Notes: generated by a model from the letters alone, not told the origin. Counted from the stretch's first letter, positions 55,917 through 64,000 are shown. The stretch: DNA of 64,000 bases from Corynebacterium aquilae DSM 44791 (GCF_001941445.1 NZ_CP009245.1:2007992-2071991); one strand, 5' to 3'. Program-made: numbers and translations.

Positions 55917-56183
55917 ATGGCTGCTGTGTCCCCGAAGCTGTCGCTGTTGATCCGCGAGACGATCGCGGAGGCTACTGGCCTAGTTGTTGATGAGATCCCG
56001 GAGGGCGCGGATTTGTCCAAGGATATTGGGGTGGATTCTTTGTCGATGGTGGATATCGCGGTGCGCCTGGAGGATTCTTTTGGGGTGCGCATGGATGATG
56101 GCGTGATGGCCGGGTTGAGCTCGGCGGCTGATCTTGCCGAGTTTGTTGCCTCTCATGCGACGCGGGGTTTGCCGGAGGACTAG
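55917..56183 (+). CDS. acpM: Acyl carrier protein
   Basis: 88 residues. The phosphopantetheine serine is S41 in DIGVDSLSMVDIAV. Acidic helix 2 (SMVDIAVRLEDSFGVRMDD) is the usual partner-recognition face. A stand-alone ACP here matches the position of AcpM in M. tuberculosis, although the fatty acid synthase genes that follow there are absent from this window. In corynebacteria, which use a type I synthase, it may serve lipoate or octanoate supply for LipB. An AT-rich promoter region lies near 55830-55870. Confidence 0.9.
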   Translation: MAAVSPKLSLLIRETIAEATGLVVDEIPEGADLSKDIGVDSLSMVDIAVRLEDSFGVRMDDGVMAGLSSAADLAEFVASHATRGLPED

Positions 56184-56215
56184 TCCGCGGCCTTGCTTGC
56201 GGTATCGGTGGTGGG

Positions 56216-56605
56216 TTAGCCGATGTCGGCGCGGTGTTGTTCTGCTGGGGTGTGGCCTGGTGGGGTTGTGGCGTCGAGGCCGAAGCTTGCGCGCCAGCTG
56301 GGGGCTGGTTCGAGGGATACCGCTATTTGGTGTTCGCGGGCGTAGTGGGAGAGCGCCTGGGCGAGGGCGTCGATTTGCGCTGGGGGTGCGTCGGTGAGGT
56401 GTTGGCAGCTGGTGTGGCCGGGGGTGGGGCCTGGGCGCCAGGGGATGAACCACCCGTGTGCCGCAAATAGGTCTATGCCGACGTGTGCGGAAAGTGTTGC
56501 GGGTTCTATCAGGTGGGTGGCCACGAGGTGTTCGATGGCGGCGCGGTGGTGGCGGGGTATATCGCTGGCTGTGATGACGGCGAGCCGGGTGTTGGTGGGT
56601 GCCAT
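56216..56605 (-). CDS. Hypothetical protein
   Basis: 129 residues, soluble. The sequence NTRLAVITASDIPRHHRAAI, then LSAHVGIDLFAAHGWFIPW and LTDAPPAQIDALAQALSHYA shows an alpha/beta pattern with several His and Pro residues. I do not recognise a family. There is no good ribosome site before ATG 56605. It faces the ACP gene (33 bp between stops). Confidence 0.6.
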   Translation of the reverse strand: MAPTNTRLAVITASDIPRHHRAAIEHLVATHLIEPATLSAHVGIDLFAAHGWFIPWRPGPTPGHTSCQHLTDAPPAQIDALAQALSHYAREHQIAVSLEPAPSWRASFGLDATTPPGHTPAEQHRADIG

Positions 56606-56723
56606 GAGGGGAAGTTCTTGCCTTGTTCTACCGGGGGTGGATTGAGCTTTGTTCTACGCAGTGGCTCGCACGGGCGGGTGCGCCACAAGAAGTGGCGGGT
56701 TGTCCGGTGGGCGCGGCTGCGTG

Positions 56724-56763
56724 CGGGGTGTGGCATCGTCTTCCCCAACGATGCCGCACCCCG
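56724..56763. other. Unassigned 15-bp stem-loop in a 329-bp gap
   Basis: Arms CGGGGTGTGGCATCG and CGATGCCGCACCCCG (one mismatch) around a 10-nt loop. It lies midway in the gap 56606-56934, far from either gene end, without a T run. Nothing else is visible in that gap. Confidence 0.55.
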
Positions 56764-56934
56764 TGGTTACAGGAGTTTTTGTGTTCACCATGGGCGCTGC
56801 CTGCACGTGCGGGTTATGTGCCGCGGTGCGGTGGTGGCAGGCCACTTAGTGGGTTCTATTGTTTGCTAACTTTTACCCCACTGGCAACTCTCAACCACTA
56901 CTTTAACCCCCGCCCCAGGGGTTTCTTTGCGCTG

Positions 56935-57840
56935 TTAGAGGGGCTTTTTCATGGCTTGGTAGAGGGCGTCGTTAAAAGGCGCCCACAGGGGTTTGGCCCA
57001 CGGCCCGAAGGGCTTATCGGTCAGCGCGATGCCCGCCCTATCGCCGGGGACGTCGACCCACAGGAAGGTGCCTGCTTGGCCGAAGTGGCCGGCGGTGTGC
57101 GCCGGCATGCTCGTACCGGTCCAGTGGGGGTTTTTGGTGCCTTTGATTTCGAATCCCAGGCCCCAGGGGCAGGGGCGGTACATCCCATAGCCGGGGACCA
57201 CCCCGATGGCATCCGCATCGACGATGCTGAGCATCGCGTCGCGGGTGCTGGGGTGAATCAGGGTGGGGTGGATAACCTCGCGGGCGAAGGACACGAGGTC
57301 GTTGAGGCTGGCCTGCGCGCCGTGCCCGGCGGATCCGGTGAGGGTGGTCGATCGCATGTTAAGGGGCTTGCACACTGCTTCGTCGAAGTAGTCGGGAAAG
57401 GAAAACCCGGTGGCGTTTTCGATCGTTTCGGCAAGGATCTCAAATCCGGCGGAGGAGTAGATGCGGCGCTGCCCGGGTTGTTTTTCCAGCTCGCGGCTGC
57501 CGAACCCTACTCCCCCGAGGTGGGCTAGGAGTTGTTCCACTCTGGCCCCGCCGGGGCCGACTGCATCGTCGAGCTCTAGCGCGCCTTCCTCCACCGCGAT
57601 CATCACGGCGTATGCCACAAGCGGTTTGGTGACGCTGGCCAGAGCGAAGATGCGCTCGGCATCGCCGTGGGTGAAGGTGCGCTCCCCCACGATGGCGGCG
57701 GCTGCCGCATGCTCGCTGGGCCACTGGTCGATGCGTTCCAGCACATCTGTGATGCTGTCGGCACCTTCGGTGGCGTGTTCGGCGATGATGCGGGGGGCCA
57801 GCATAGCTGGGGCCGCCCCAAAGGCAGTTGCGGTGTTCAT
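56935..57840 (-). CDS. Serine hydrolase, class C beta-lactamase family
   Basis: 301 residues with the SxxK motif ASVTKP (the serine and lysine of the active site), a YSSAGFEIL segment in the YxN place, and HTAGHFGQAGTF in the KTG-loop position (here HFG). There is no signal peptide, so it is cytosolic, unlike true beta-lactamases; members act as esterases or peptidases. It follows the symporter gene on the same strand, separated by a terminator. Confidence 0.85.
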   Translation of the reverse strand: MNTATAFGAAPAMLAPRIIAEHATEGADSITDVLERIDQWPSEHAAAAAIVGERTFTHGDAERIFALASVTKPLVAYAVMIAVEEGALELDDAVGPGGARVEQLLAHLGGVGFGSRELEKQPGQRRIYSSAGFEILAETIENATGFSFPDYFDEAVCKPLNMRSTTLTGSAGHGAQASLNDLVSFAREVIHPTLIHPSTRDAMLSIVDADAIGVVPGYGMYRPCPWGLGFEIKGTKNPHWTGTSMPAHTAGHFGQAGTFLWVDVPGDRAGIALTDKPFGPWAKPLWAPFNDALYQAMKKPL

Positions 57841-57878
57841 GCCGTTTATTCAACCAAAAGCACACCTTGGGGACAGCG

Positions 57879-57928
57879 AAAACCCCGCCTGCAGCCAGCG
57901 CCCACACAAGGGCAGCCACAAGCGGGGT
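57879..57928 (-). terminator. Terminator after the dicarboxylate symporter gene
   Basis: ACCCCGC (57882-57888) and GCGGGGT (57922-57928) with an inner GCCC/GGGC stem. On the minus strand TTTTC follows. Confidence 0.72.
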
Positions 57929-57943
57929 CTATAGGGGGTGTGT

Positions 57944-59308
57944 TTAGGCGTAGTCGTTGCGGGCGGGCTGGTTGAAGATCTCTTCGTCGAGAATCTTTTC
58001 CCGGCGCGCCACCACGACTGGGACCAGGGCTTGTCCGGTGACGTTGACGGCGGTGCGCCCCATGTCGACGATGGGTTCGACGGCGAGCAGCAGGCCGACG
58101 CCTTCCAGTGGCAGCCCCAGGGTGGATAGCGTCAGGGTGAGCATGACGGTTGCGCCGGTGGTGCCGGCGGTGGCGGCGGATCCGATAACGGAGACAAACA
58201 CGATGAGCAGGTAGTCGGTGGCACCCAGTGGCAGGCCGTAGAACTGGGCGACGAAGATTGCTGCGATGGCCGGGTAGATGGCCGCGCAGCCGTCCATTTT
58301 GGTGGTCGCTCCCAGGGGCACGGCGAAGGAGGCGTATGCCCGGGGCACGCCGAGGCCTTTTTCTGTCACGGTTTCAGTTACGGGCATCACGCCCATGGAG
58401 GATCGGGTGACAAAGCCGAGGGAGGTTACGGGCCATACCTTGCGGTAGAACTGGGCCACGCTGATGCCGTTGAGTTTGAGTACTAGCGGGTAGATCACGC
58501 CAATGACGATGGCCAGGCCGAGGTAGATCGCCAGGACGAAGCGCCCGAGGGAGCCGATGGCGTCCCAGCCGTAGACGGCTACCGCTTTGCCGATTAGCGC
58601 CGCGGTGCCAATCGGTGCGAGGCGGATGATCCACCACAGTACTTTTTGCACGATCGCAAGGACGGATTCCGCCAGGGCGATAGCTGGTTCTGCGGCTTTA
58701 CCAACCTGCACTGCGGCGATGCCAAAGGCGATGGACAGCAGCAGCAGTTGGAGGACATTAAACGAGGGGCTGGCGGATAGTGCGCCCTCGGCACTTTGTT
58801 TTACTCCGACGGATAGGCCCAGGATGTTGCTGGGAACCAGGCCTTGGATGAAGGCCCACCAGGATCCCACGGTGGAGGGGGCTTGGGCGGCATCTGCCGC
58901 AACACTGGCGCCCTTGCCGGGGTTGAGGAGCAGGCCAACTCCGATGCCGGCGCTGACGCTGGCTAGGGCGGTGATGGCGAACCACAAAATGGTCTTCCAT
59001 GCCAGCCGGGCGGCGTTGGTGACCTGCCGCAGGTTTGCAATGGAGGTCACAACGGCTGTGATGACCAGCGGCGGGATAAGCAGCTTGAGCAAGCTGACAT
59101 AGGCGGATCCCACCCCCGCCAGCAGGCTAGTGAGCCAATTATCTGGGGCCATACCACGGGCCACCACGCCCAAAATGAGGCCCACGATCAGGCCGAGTAC
59201 GACCTGGAATCCGAAGTTGGAGAAAATCCCCCAGGAAGATCGCTTCGCAATGTTGCGTTCTGGGGTGGGCACCGAATCTTTGTCGGCGCGCACAACTGGT
59301 GCTGACAT
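57944..59308 (-). CDS. Dicarboxylate/amino acid:cation symporter (DAACS family)
   Basis: 454 residues, about eight membrane helices and two re-entrant loops. The hairpin motif FVTRSSMGVMPVTETV (a variant serine-rich loop), the segment VPLGATTKMDGCAAIYPAIA and the C-terminal VEPIVDMGRTAVNVTGQAL match the GltP/DctA family, which takes up C4-dicarboxylates or glutamate with Na+ or H+. C. glutamicum DctA has similar length, so a dicarboxylate role is likely. ATG 59308 has AAGGAAA upstream. A strong palindrome lies 113 bp upstream. Confidence 0.9.
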   Translation of the reverse strand: MSAPVVRADKDSVPTPERNIAKRSSWGIFSNFGFQVVLGLIVGLILGVVARGMAPDNWLTSLLAGVGSAYVSLLKLLIPPLVITAVVTSIANLRQVTNAARLAWKTILWFAITALASVSAGIGVGLLLNPGKGASVAADAAQAPSTVGSWWAFIQGLVPSNILGLSVGVKQSAEGALSASPSFNVLQLLLLSIAFGIAAVQVGKAAEPAIALAESVLAIVQKVLWWIIRLAPIGTAALIGKAVAVYGWDAIGSLGRFVLAIYLGLAIVIGVIYPLVLKLNGISVAQFYRKVWPVTSLGFVTRSSMGVMPVTETVTEKGLGVPRAYASFAVPLGATTKMDGCAAIYPAIAAIFVAQFYGLPLGATDYLLIVFVSVIGSAATAGTTGATVMLTLTLSTLGLPLEGVGLLLAVEPIVDMGRTAVNVTGQALVPVVVARREKILDEEIFNQPARNDYA

Positions 59309-59420
59309 GTGTTTCCTTTTGTTTCGCTTGAGCTAAAGACCAGCGCTTTTAAAACGACTGGTGAATCTTTTGTTTTGCGCGCGTGCGCGTTGCAAACAAA
59401 CTATTACAAACTAAGCAGTT

Positions 59421-59454
59421 CGCACAAACTAGACCGTCCAGTCTAGTTTGTGCG
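59421..59454. promoter_or_regulatory. Perfect 14-bp palindrome upstream of the symporter gene
   Basis: Arms CGCACAAACTAGAC (59421-59434) and GTCTAGTTTGTGCG (59441-59454) with a 6-nt spacer. There is no T run on either side, so an operator is more likely than a terminator. The core TAGAC-N6-GTCTA is typical of TetR- or GntR-type sites. The remaining part of the gap 59309-59673 is G-poor, A/C-rich sequence with no gene. Confidence 0.6.
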
Positions 59455-59673
59455 CGATCCAACCCCGCCCTCCCACACAAAAGCGCACCCCACACCCCCT
59501 TTTCACACAAAATGCGGCGCGCCACCTCCCCGCAGACAACCCGGTCTACAAGCGACCAATATCACCACCCCCAGCCCCAGTAAGCCGCACCACACCACCC
59601 CACACACCCCCACACAATCCCGCACAATCCAACACCACCCTGCACAAGATCACGCACCCCCCGAAACCCCTAC

Positions 59674-60501
59674 CTAGGTAGCCCCACCACCACGCGCACG
59701 ATCCTCAGCCTCCAGCACCTCCCCCTCCACAGACACCGAACCCTTCTCCCCCGACGGCAAATGCCCCTCCCCCACCGCACGACGCCAACGACGCCGCTCC
59801 GAAGAACGCCCCTTAGTCTCCGCGCGGGTCAATGCACGACTCAACTGCTTCGCCGTCATATTCACCGGCGCCCACTCCTGATTCGCCGGCAACACCCACC
59901 CACGCCAAAACGCCATGATCGCAAAACCAGCCCCCACCGTCGTCGCCACCAACATACCCACCGCATCAAAACCCGCATAGTGGAAAGCGACCATCGTCGC
60001 CGAACCAAACAGCGCCGGCGTCGCATACAACTTGTTGCCACCAAAAATTGCCGGAATATTACCCGTGGCAATATCACGAATCATGCCACCACCCACCGCA
60101 GTCAACATCCCCATAAACAAAGCCGACGCCCAGGGCATCCCATAAGTCAACGCCTTCGTCGAGCCCGTCACCGCCCACACCCCCAAAATCACCGCATCGG
60201 CGTGCGCCTCAAACAACTCCCACGCCCGACCACGAAGATGCACAAACATCGCCAACAAACCACCCGCCACAGCAAAACCCATATAAATCGGCTCCGCAAT
60301 CGCCGCAGGAGTACCCCGCTGCATCAACGTGTCGCGCAACATACCGCCACCCAAGGCAGAAAACAGCGCCAAAAACGAAAAACCGATGATGTCGAAATTG
60401 CGCTGACGCGCAATCGTTCCACCGATGGCACCATTCAAGACCACACCAATAAGGTCCAAAATGCGGTAGATCGCAAGAATCGTGGGATCAACTGTAGGCA
60501 T
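59674..60501 (-). CDS. TRIC/UPF0126 family channel-like membrane protein
   Basis: 275 residues with seven membrane helices in two related halves, each holding a glycine-rich GGGMxRD motif (SALGGGMLRDTLMQRGTP and LTAVGGGMIRDIATGNIPA), the pattern of trimeric intracellular cation channels and UPF0126. It therefore probably conducts K+ or another cation or small solute. A charged cytosolic tail follows (KGRSSERRRWRRAVGEG). The long plus-strand frame over this gene is its shadow. Confidence 0.88.
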   Translation of the reverse strand: MPTVDPTILAIYRILDLIGVVLNGAIGGTIARQRNFDIIGFSFLALFSALGGGMLRDTLMQRGTPAAIAEPIYMGFAVAGGLLAMFVHLRGRAWELFEAHADAVILGVWAVTGSTKALTYGMPWASALFMGMLTAVGGGMIRDIATGNIPAIFGGNKLYATPALFGSATMVAFHYAGFDAVGMLVATTVGAGFAIMAFWRGWVLPANQEWAPVNMTAKQLSRALTRAETKGRSSERRRWRRAVGEGHLPSGEKGSVSVEGEVLEAEDRARGGGAT

Positions 60502-60750
60502 GGCTCACATCATGCCAGCAACATGTGGCCCATCTCATCATTTAGCCAAACTTTTCCCTCCCCCACACACCCACACAACACGCCAACCCAGGGCAGAAAA
60601 ACACCACAGCCCCTCACCCCAACAGCTTTAAAACTCCAAAGCCACCGCACAGCAACGCCCAACAAGATGCCAAAGACCCCAGCCACCAAAGCCCACCACA
60701 GCCCACCAAAACCGCCTCCCAGCTGCCAGCGCACCGATATGCTGTGCCTC

Positions 60751-61035
60751 ATGTACACCATTGAAGAAGCTGCCCGAAAGGTAGCCGACCGGCTACCGGA
60801 AGGCGTGAAACTGTCTGACAAGATTCAACGCCACGGCGATTGGGTCTTATTCAACCCCTACGGTCGGCCAAATATGTGCGGTGTGCACCCGCAAGATTTC
60901 AACTTACGCACTGGCGAAATGCCCCGGAGAGGTACCGCGCTCGATATGTTTCCAGATTGGATTTGGACCACGGAAGCCGAGTCGCTTGCCGAAGCCATCG
61001 CCAAAGAACGCAGCGCCCACACCGACACCGAATGA
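60751..61035 (+). CDS. Hypothetical protein
   Basis: 94 residues (YTIEEAARKVADRLPEGVKL, WVLFNPYGRPNMCGVHPQDF, DWIWTTEAESLAEAIAKERS). The pattern looks like a small alpha/beta fold; I do not recognise a family. ATG 60751 has TATGCT (60738-60743) 7 nt before it, another leaderless arrangement. The 249-bp gap 60502-60750 is A/C-rich and G-poor on the plus strand, without a gene. Confidence 0.6.
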   Translation: MYTIEEAARKVADRLPEGVKLSDKIQRHGDWVLFNPYGRPNMCGVHPQDFNLRTGEMPRRGTALDMFPDWIWTTEAESLAEAIAKERSAHTDTE

Positions 61036-61202
61036 ACCCACCACGGCACTGGGCGCATAATCAGGGCGCAGAATAACGCCTTGCGAAGACGCTTGGTGAA
61101 AGCGTTTCTGATGTCGTGAGATTCTCGCGCGATGAGGCCCCCGCGGACCGCGCAAGATAGGGGAATGCCCCCTCGCCAGAATGTTTGGCGAGAGGGCTTA
61201 AG

Positions 61203-61276
61203 TGGGGCCACCGGGGCTCGAACCCGGGACCAACGGATTATGAGTCCGTAGCTCTAACCGACTGAGCTATAGCCCC
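61203..61276 (-). tRNA. tRNA with anticodon CAU (elongator Met or Ile2)
   Basis: 74 nt with a full cloverleaf: acceptor GGGGCTA/TGGCCCC, D arm AGCTCAGTCGGTTAGAGC, anticodon stem CGGAC/TCCGT region with loop CTCATAA, T arm CCGGGTTCGAGCCCCGG. CAU can be read as Met or, with lysidine, Ile2; the sequence alone does not settle it. It does not look like initiator tRNA, whose acceptor starts with a mismatch. Confidence 0.95.
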
Positions 61277-61525
61277 ACATGCGACGCCTGAGCGCGGCAC
61301 GCGAAACAGTATAACCGCCCCAACAGATCCCCCAACCCCCTACCCCACCAACAGCAACCACCACTCGAGCGTCGACGCCGGGCGCACTGTTTTTCGCCCA
61401 ACCCTGAATCGCACACGCCCTACAACAACCGCCCATAAACACCCTCTGATGTGGCGATTTGCCACGATCAAGCGCAACCCATTATAGTTCTATCTCGTTG
61501 CACAGCCCGCCAGGGCGGCAGATAT

Positions 61526-61598
61526 TCCCCCATAGCTCAATTGGCAGAGCATTCGACTGTTAATCGAAGGGTTACTGGTTCGAGTCCAGTTGGGGGAG
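61526..61598 (+). tRNA. tRNA-Asn (anticodon GUU)
   Basis: 73 nt: acceptor TCCCCCA/TGGGGGA, D arm AGCTCAATTGGCAGAGC, anticodon stem TCGAC/... with loop TGTTAA, T arm ACTGGTTCGAGTCCAGT. No encoded CCA. It is followed by a terminator. Confidence 0.97.
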
Positions 61599-61609
61599 CA
61601 AATACTATC

Positions 61610-61639
61610 AAGCGCCTCAAGATTCTTGAGGCGCTTTTT
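61610..61639 (+). terminator. Terminator after tRNA-Asn
   Basis: A perfect 11-bp stem (61610-61620 with 61626-61636), 5-nt loop, then TTTTT. Confidence 0.92.
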
Positions 61640-61781
61640 GTATGCCAAAAGCTCGGGAACTTCCCCGCCCTATCGCTTCGTTGGGTAGGGTGAGAAAACA
61701 CGTGCCCACACACTTGTGCTTGTGGGTTGTTTAAGAACGAAGTTTTAGGAAAGTACTCCGCGGAAGGCGTGATCGAGGACC

Positions 61782-62024
61782 ATGATTCAGTTCGTTGTCG
61801 GCGCAGCAGCCGGCTATGTCTTTGGAACAAAGGCTGGCCGCAAGCGCTATGAACAGATCAAAAAGGGCTATCAGGCCGCTGTTTCTTCCCCCGCGACCAA
61901 AAAGGCCGTGAGCGTGACGCGCAAAGCCATCGCGGAGAAGCTGGATCCGACTCCCCGTATGAAGGAAGTCAAAAACGTTCGCACCGTCGATGGCAACCAG
62001 GTGTTGGAGCCGGACGACGATTAG
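61782..62024 (+). CDS. Small YtxH-like membrane-anchored protein
   Basis: 80 residues. The N-terminus (MIQFVVGAAAGYVFGTKAGR) is a glycine-zipper-like hydrophobic segment followed by basic residues, as in YtxH-type small proteins. The remainder is a basic amphipathic helix and an acidic end. GAGGA lies just before ATG 61782. The function is unknown; stress roles are reported for YtxH relatives. Confidence 0.75.
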   Translation: MIQFVVGAAAGYVFGTKAGRKRYEQIKKGYQAAVSSPATKKAVSVTRKAIAEKLDPTPRMKEVKNVRTVDGNQVLEPDDD

Positions 62025-62036
62025 AGCTCATCCTTT

Positions 62037-62073
62037 CGGGGTCGCCCTTTCATGTGAGGCCGACCCCGTTTTT
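62037..62073 (+). terminator. Terminator after the YtxH-like gene
   Basis: CGGGGTCG (62037-62044) and CGACCCCG (62061-62068), then TTTTT. Confidence 0.85.
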
Positions 62074-62295
62074 CGCATTTCAGCCCCTGTTGTTTGCGTG
62101 CTGAAAACCTGACCGTGGGTGTTTGATTCCATCAAAATCCCCCCCAAAGTCGCACACAGACTTCCGTTTTCAGGTAGGAAAAGTACAGTGCCCGACCACG
62201 CCCCTGCACCCGGCGCCTGTCCGCGCCGAAATACACGTGACGACGTGGATCTGGCACCTGAGCAACCTATTTCTCAAAAGATTCTGGAGTACCCC

Positions 62296-63684
62296 ATGAG
62301 CACTTTCCCGGTGATCAACCCGGCAACTGAACAGCACCTGGCTGACGTGCACGACGCGACCAGTCAAGATTGGATGCAGGCGCTCAGCGATGCTGTCACC
62401 GCCGGCCAATCCTGGTCGCAAGTTACTCCCCGACAGCGCGCGACCGTCCTCAACGACATTTTTGCCGCAGTCGCCGAGCGGGAGGATGATTTCGCCACCA
62501 CCATGACCAAGGAAATGGGTAAGCCCTTGCGCGAAGCCCGCGGCGAGGTCGCCTACGGCAACGAGTATTTCCGGTGGTTTGCTGAGGAAGCCGTACGCAT
62601 CGATGGTCGCCTGGCGCAGTCCCCCGCTGGTGTAGGCACCATTTTGGTCACCCACGAGCCGGTGGGCCCGGTCTTGGCGATTACCCCCTGGAACTTCCCC
62701 CTGGCGATGGCGACCCGCAAGATTGCCCCGGCGCTGGCCGCCGGCTGCTCCATCATCGTCAAGCCCGCCCAAGAAACCCCCTTGACGATGGTTCTGCTGG
62801 GAGAGGTCATCGCTGAGGTGCTGCGCAAGCACAACATTGACGAGAAGCTGGTTCAGGTCATCACCACCAGCCACGCCAGCGACATGTCCAAGGAGCTCAT
62901 GGCCGACCCGCGCCTGCGGAAGGTCACCTTTACCGGTTCTACCGGGGTCGGCCGGCACCTGGTTCGCCAGTCTGCCGATAACCTCCAGCGCACCTCCATG
63001 GAGCTCGGCGGCAACGCACCGTTTGTGGTCGCCGAAGATGCCGATTTGGATTTGGTGCTGACCTGCGCGCTGCAAGCAAAGATGCGCAACGGCGGCGAGG
63101 CCTGCATCGCCGCCAACCGCTTCCTGGTGGCATCCTCCATCGAGGAAGAGTTCACCAAACGCCTAACCGAACACATGGAGGGAGTGGTCATGGGTGACGG
63201 CATGGACGATGCAACCACCCTGGGCCCCATCATCACCAAGAAACAGCGCGACGGCATCGCAGAGCTCGTCGACGACGCAGTATCCAAGGGTGCACAGGTA
63301 CTCACCGGCGGCACCATCCCGGAGGGCAAAGGCTTCTTCTACCCCGCCACGGTGCTGACCAAGCTGCCGAAGGACGCCCGTATCCTGTCGGAGGAAATCT
63401 TCGGCCCCGTCGCCACCGTCACCACCTTCGACTCCCTGGATGAGGGTATCGCCATGGCCAACGACACCGAATTCGGTTTGGCAGCCTACGGCTTCAGCGA
63501 AAACATCCACACCGCACAAAAACTCGCCAAGGAGCTCAAAGCCGGCATGGTGGGCATCAACCGCGGCGCCATCTCCGACCCGGCCGCCCCCTTCGGCGGC
63601 ATCAAGCAATCCGGATTCGGTCGCGAAGGCGGCTCGGAAGGCATCGAGGAATACCTCGACATCAAGTACATTGCGCTGCAATAA
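62296..63684 (+). CDS. gabD: Succinate-semialdehyde dehydrogenase-type aldehyde dehydrogenase
   Basis: 462 residues from ATG 62296 (MSTFPVINPATEQ), which has GGAG 6 nt upstream. The NAD(P) site segments ITPWNFPLAMATRKIAPAL and FTGSTGVGRHL, the general base in MELGGNAPFV and the catalytic cysteine in GGEACIAANR are present. The family oxidises succinate semialdehyde to succinate in GABA breakdown and related routes; no gabT or gabP is nearby, so the exact substrate is inferred. In-frame codons from 62119 lack a ribosome site and do not resemble the family. Confidence 0.9.
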   Translation: MSTFPVINPATEQHLADVHDATSQDWMQALSDAVTAGQSWSQVTPRQRATVLNDIFAAVAEREDDFATTMTKEMGKPLREARGEVAYGNEYFRWFAEEAVRIDGRLAQSPAGVGTILVTHEPVGPVLAITPWNFPLAMATRKIAPALAAGCSIIVKPAQETPLTMVLLGEVIAEVLRKHNIDEKLVQVITTSHASDMSKELMADPRLRKVTFTGSTGVGRHLVRQSADNLQRTSMELGGNAPFVVAEDADLDLVLTCALQAKMRNGGEACIAANRFLVASSIEEEFTKRLTEHMEGVVMGDGMDDATTLGPIITKKQRDGIAELVDDAVSKGAQVLTGGTIPEGKGFFYPATVLTKLPKDARILSEEIFGPVATVTTFDSLDEGIAMANDTEFGLAAYGFSENIHTAQKLAKELKAGMVGINRGAISDPAAPFGGIKQSGFGREGGSEGIEEYLDIKYIALQ

Positions 63685-63713
63685 GCGACCACCACGCAGC
63701 TAAAACATGAATA

Positions 63714-63741
63714 AGGCTCGCACCCCACCGGGTGCGAGCCT
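63714..63741. terminator. Bidirectional terminator between gabD and dnaG
   Basis: A perfect 12-bp stem (63714-63725 with 63730-63741) with a 4-nt loop, between convergent genes. Confidence 0.82.
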
Positions 63742-63766
63742 CTTATGTGTCTACTGGTCAGTGCGC

Positions 63767-64000
63767 CTAGTCCGCGAAAGCGCGATCGCGCAGATCCCTA
63801 CGGGCCTGCTCCAAGGCGATGAGATCGGCAAACAAGCTGTTATACGCCACCTCATCATCGCTGGGGCGCATGCGCTCCAATTGAGATTTCAGGTGAGCAA
63901 TCTGGTCGCCCACTCGCATTTCCTGTAAGCGGGAGAGCACCTTGTCGGTGTAGCCGGTCAACTGCTCAGGCTCAACACGGATATCCTCCACCGCCAATTC
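63767..64000 (-). CDS. dnaG: DNA primase, C-terminal end only
   Basis: The last 78 or so codons of a gene running off the window. DQIAHLKSQLERMRPSDDEV and FADLIALEQARRDLRDRA match the C-terminal helical (helicase-binding) domain of actinobacterial DnaG, which makes RNA primers at the replication fork. The TTG at 63997 is internal, not a start; the frame is open to 64000. Identification rests on this short domain and my memory of mycobacterial and corynebacterial DnaG ends. Confidence 0.75.
   Translation of the reverse strand, partial: ELAVEDIRVEPEQLTGYTDKVLSRLQEMRVGDQIAHLKSQLERMRPSDDEVAYNSLFADLIALEQARRDLRDRAFAD

Noticed and set aside
59761-60750. A plus-strand frame joined to the 60751 gene
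   Set aside because: Its His/Arg/Thr-rich translation is the shadow of the TRIC/UPF0126 gene; only the part from ATG 60751 looks like protein.

Overview
The window reads as a Corynebacterium chromosome of moderately high G+C. Evidence: an AceF/SucB-type E2 with three lipoyl domains, a homodimeric AceE, glutamine synthetases GlnA1 and GlnA2 flanking GlnE, an HmuO-type haem oxygenase under a DtxR-like box, an RNase H-CobC fusion, and many probable leaderless starts (a -10 hexamer 7-8 nt before ATG/GTG). From memory, the gene order largely follows Mycobacterium tuberculosis Rv2208 (cobS) to Rv2244 (acpM), so most of the window is conserved actinobacterial core. I do not assign a species.

Layout. 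1-9.5 kb: end of cobS, ilvE, pepA, then aceF-lipB-lipA, which make the acyltransferase core and supply its lipoate, and a DUF4191 membrane protein. 9.5-13.6 kb: an RDD protein, glnA1, an ornithine cyclodeaminase relative and a PhnA/YjdM zinc ribbon protein. 13.7-19 kb: an SPFH protein coupled to a ribbon-helix-helix protein, an MFS transporter, genus-type hypotheticals and a long imperfect palindrome. 19-30 kb: hmuO, a helical-repeat protein, glnE, glnA2, a CYTH-CHAD protein and a small acidic protein. 30-41.4 kb: a galactokinase-like protein, rnpB, RNase H-CobC, a zinc ribbon coiled-coil protein, a Nif3 protein, a CobC-like aminotransferase, a HAD and low-molecular-weight phosphatase pair, SURF1, cobD and a BAAT-like protein with altered catalytic residues. 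41.7-43 kb: a lipoprotein and a small hypothetical protein.

43.5-45.9 kb is a decayed prophage next to tRNA-Val(UAC). A 42-bp copy of the 3' half of a tRNA-Val marks the far end. Between the ends, all on the minus strand, lie fragments of a phage head (VG15/MuF-type) protein, a frameshifted C-terminal nuclease-toxin-like domain, an intact downstream ORF that overlaps it (a candidate orphan immunity gene), a tRNA-like hairpin and a scaffold-like gene with an in-frame stop. This is the most unusual part of the window.

46-64 kb: a DUF3052 protein, aceE behind a long leader with nested hairpins, a MaoC-like protein, then a three-gene locus of DUF4956 membrane protein, VTC-type polyphosphate polymerase-like protein and beta-helix lipoprotein. 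After it come an alpha/beta hydrolase, an acyl carrier protein, a serine hydrolase, a dicarboxylate symporter, a TRIC/UPF0126 protein, tRNA(CAU), tRNA-Asn, a small membrane-anchored protein, a succinate-semialdehyde dehydrogenase and the 3' end of dnaG.

Functional links: AceE, AceF, LipA and LipB are the pyruvate dehydrogenase parts and their cofactor supply. GlnE modifies GlnA1 at a visible tyrosine, while GlnA2 lacks that motif. CobS, CobD, the CobC-like aminotransferase and the RNase H-CobC phosphatase all serve late cobalamin assembly. Gene functions are inferred from protein families by eye; no database search was run.
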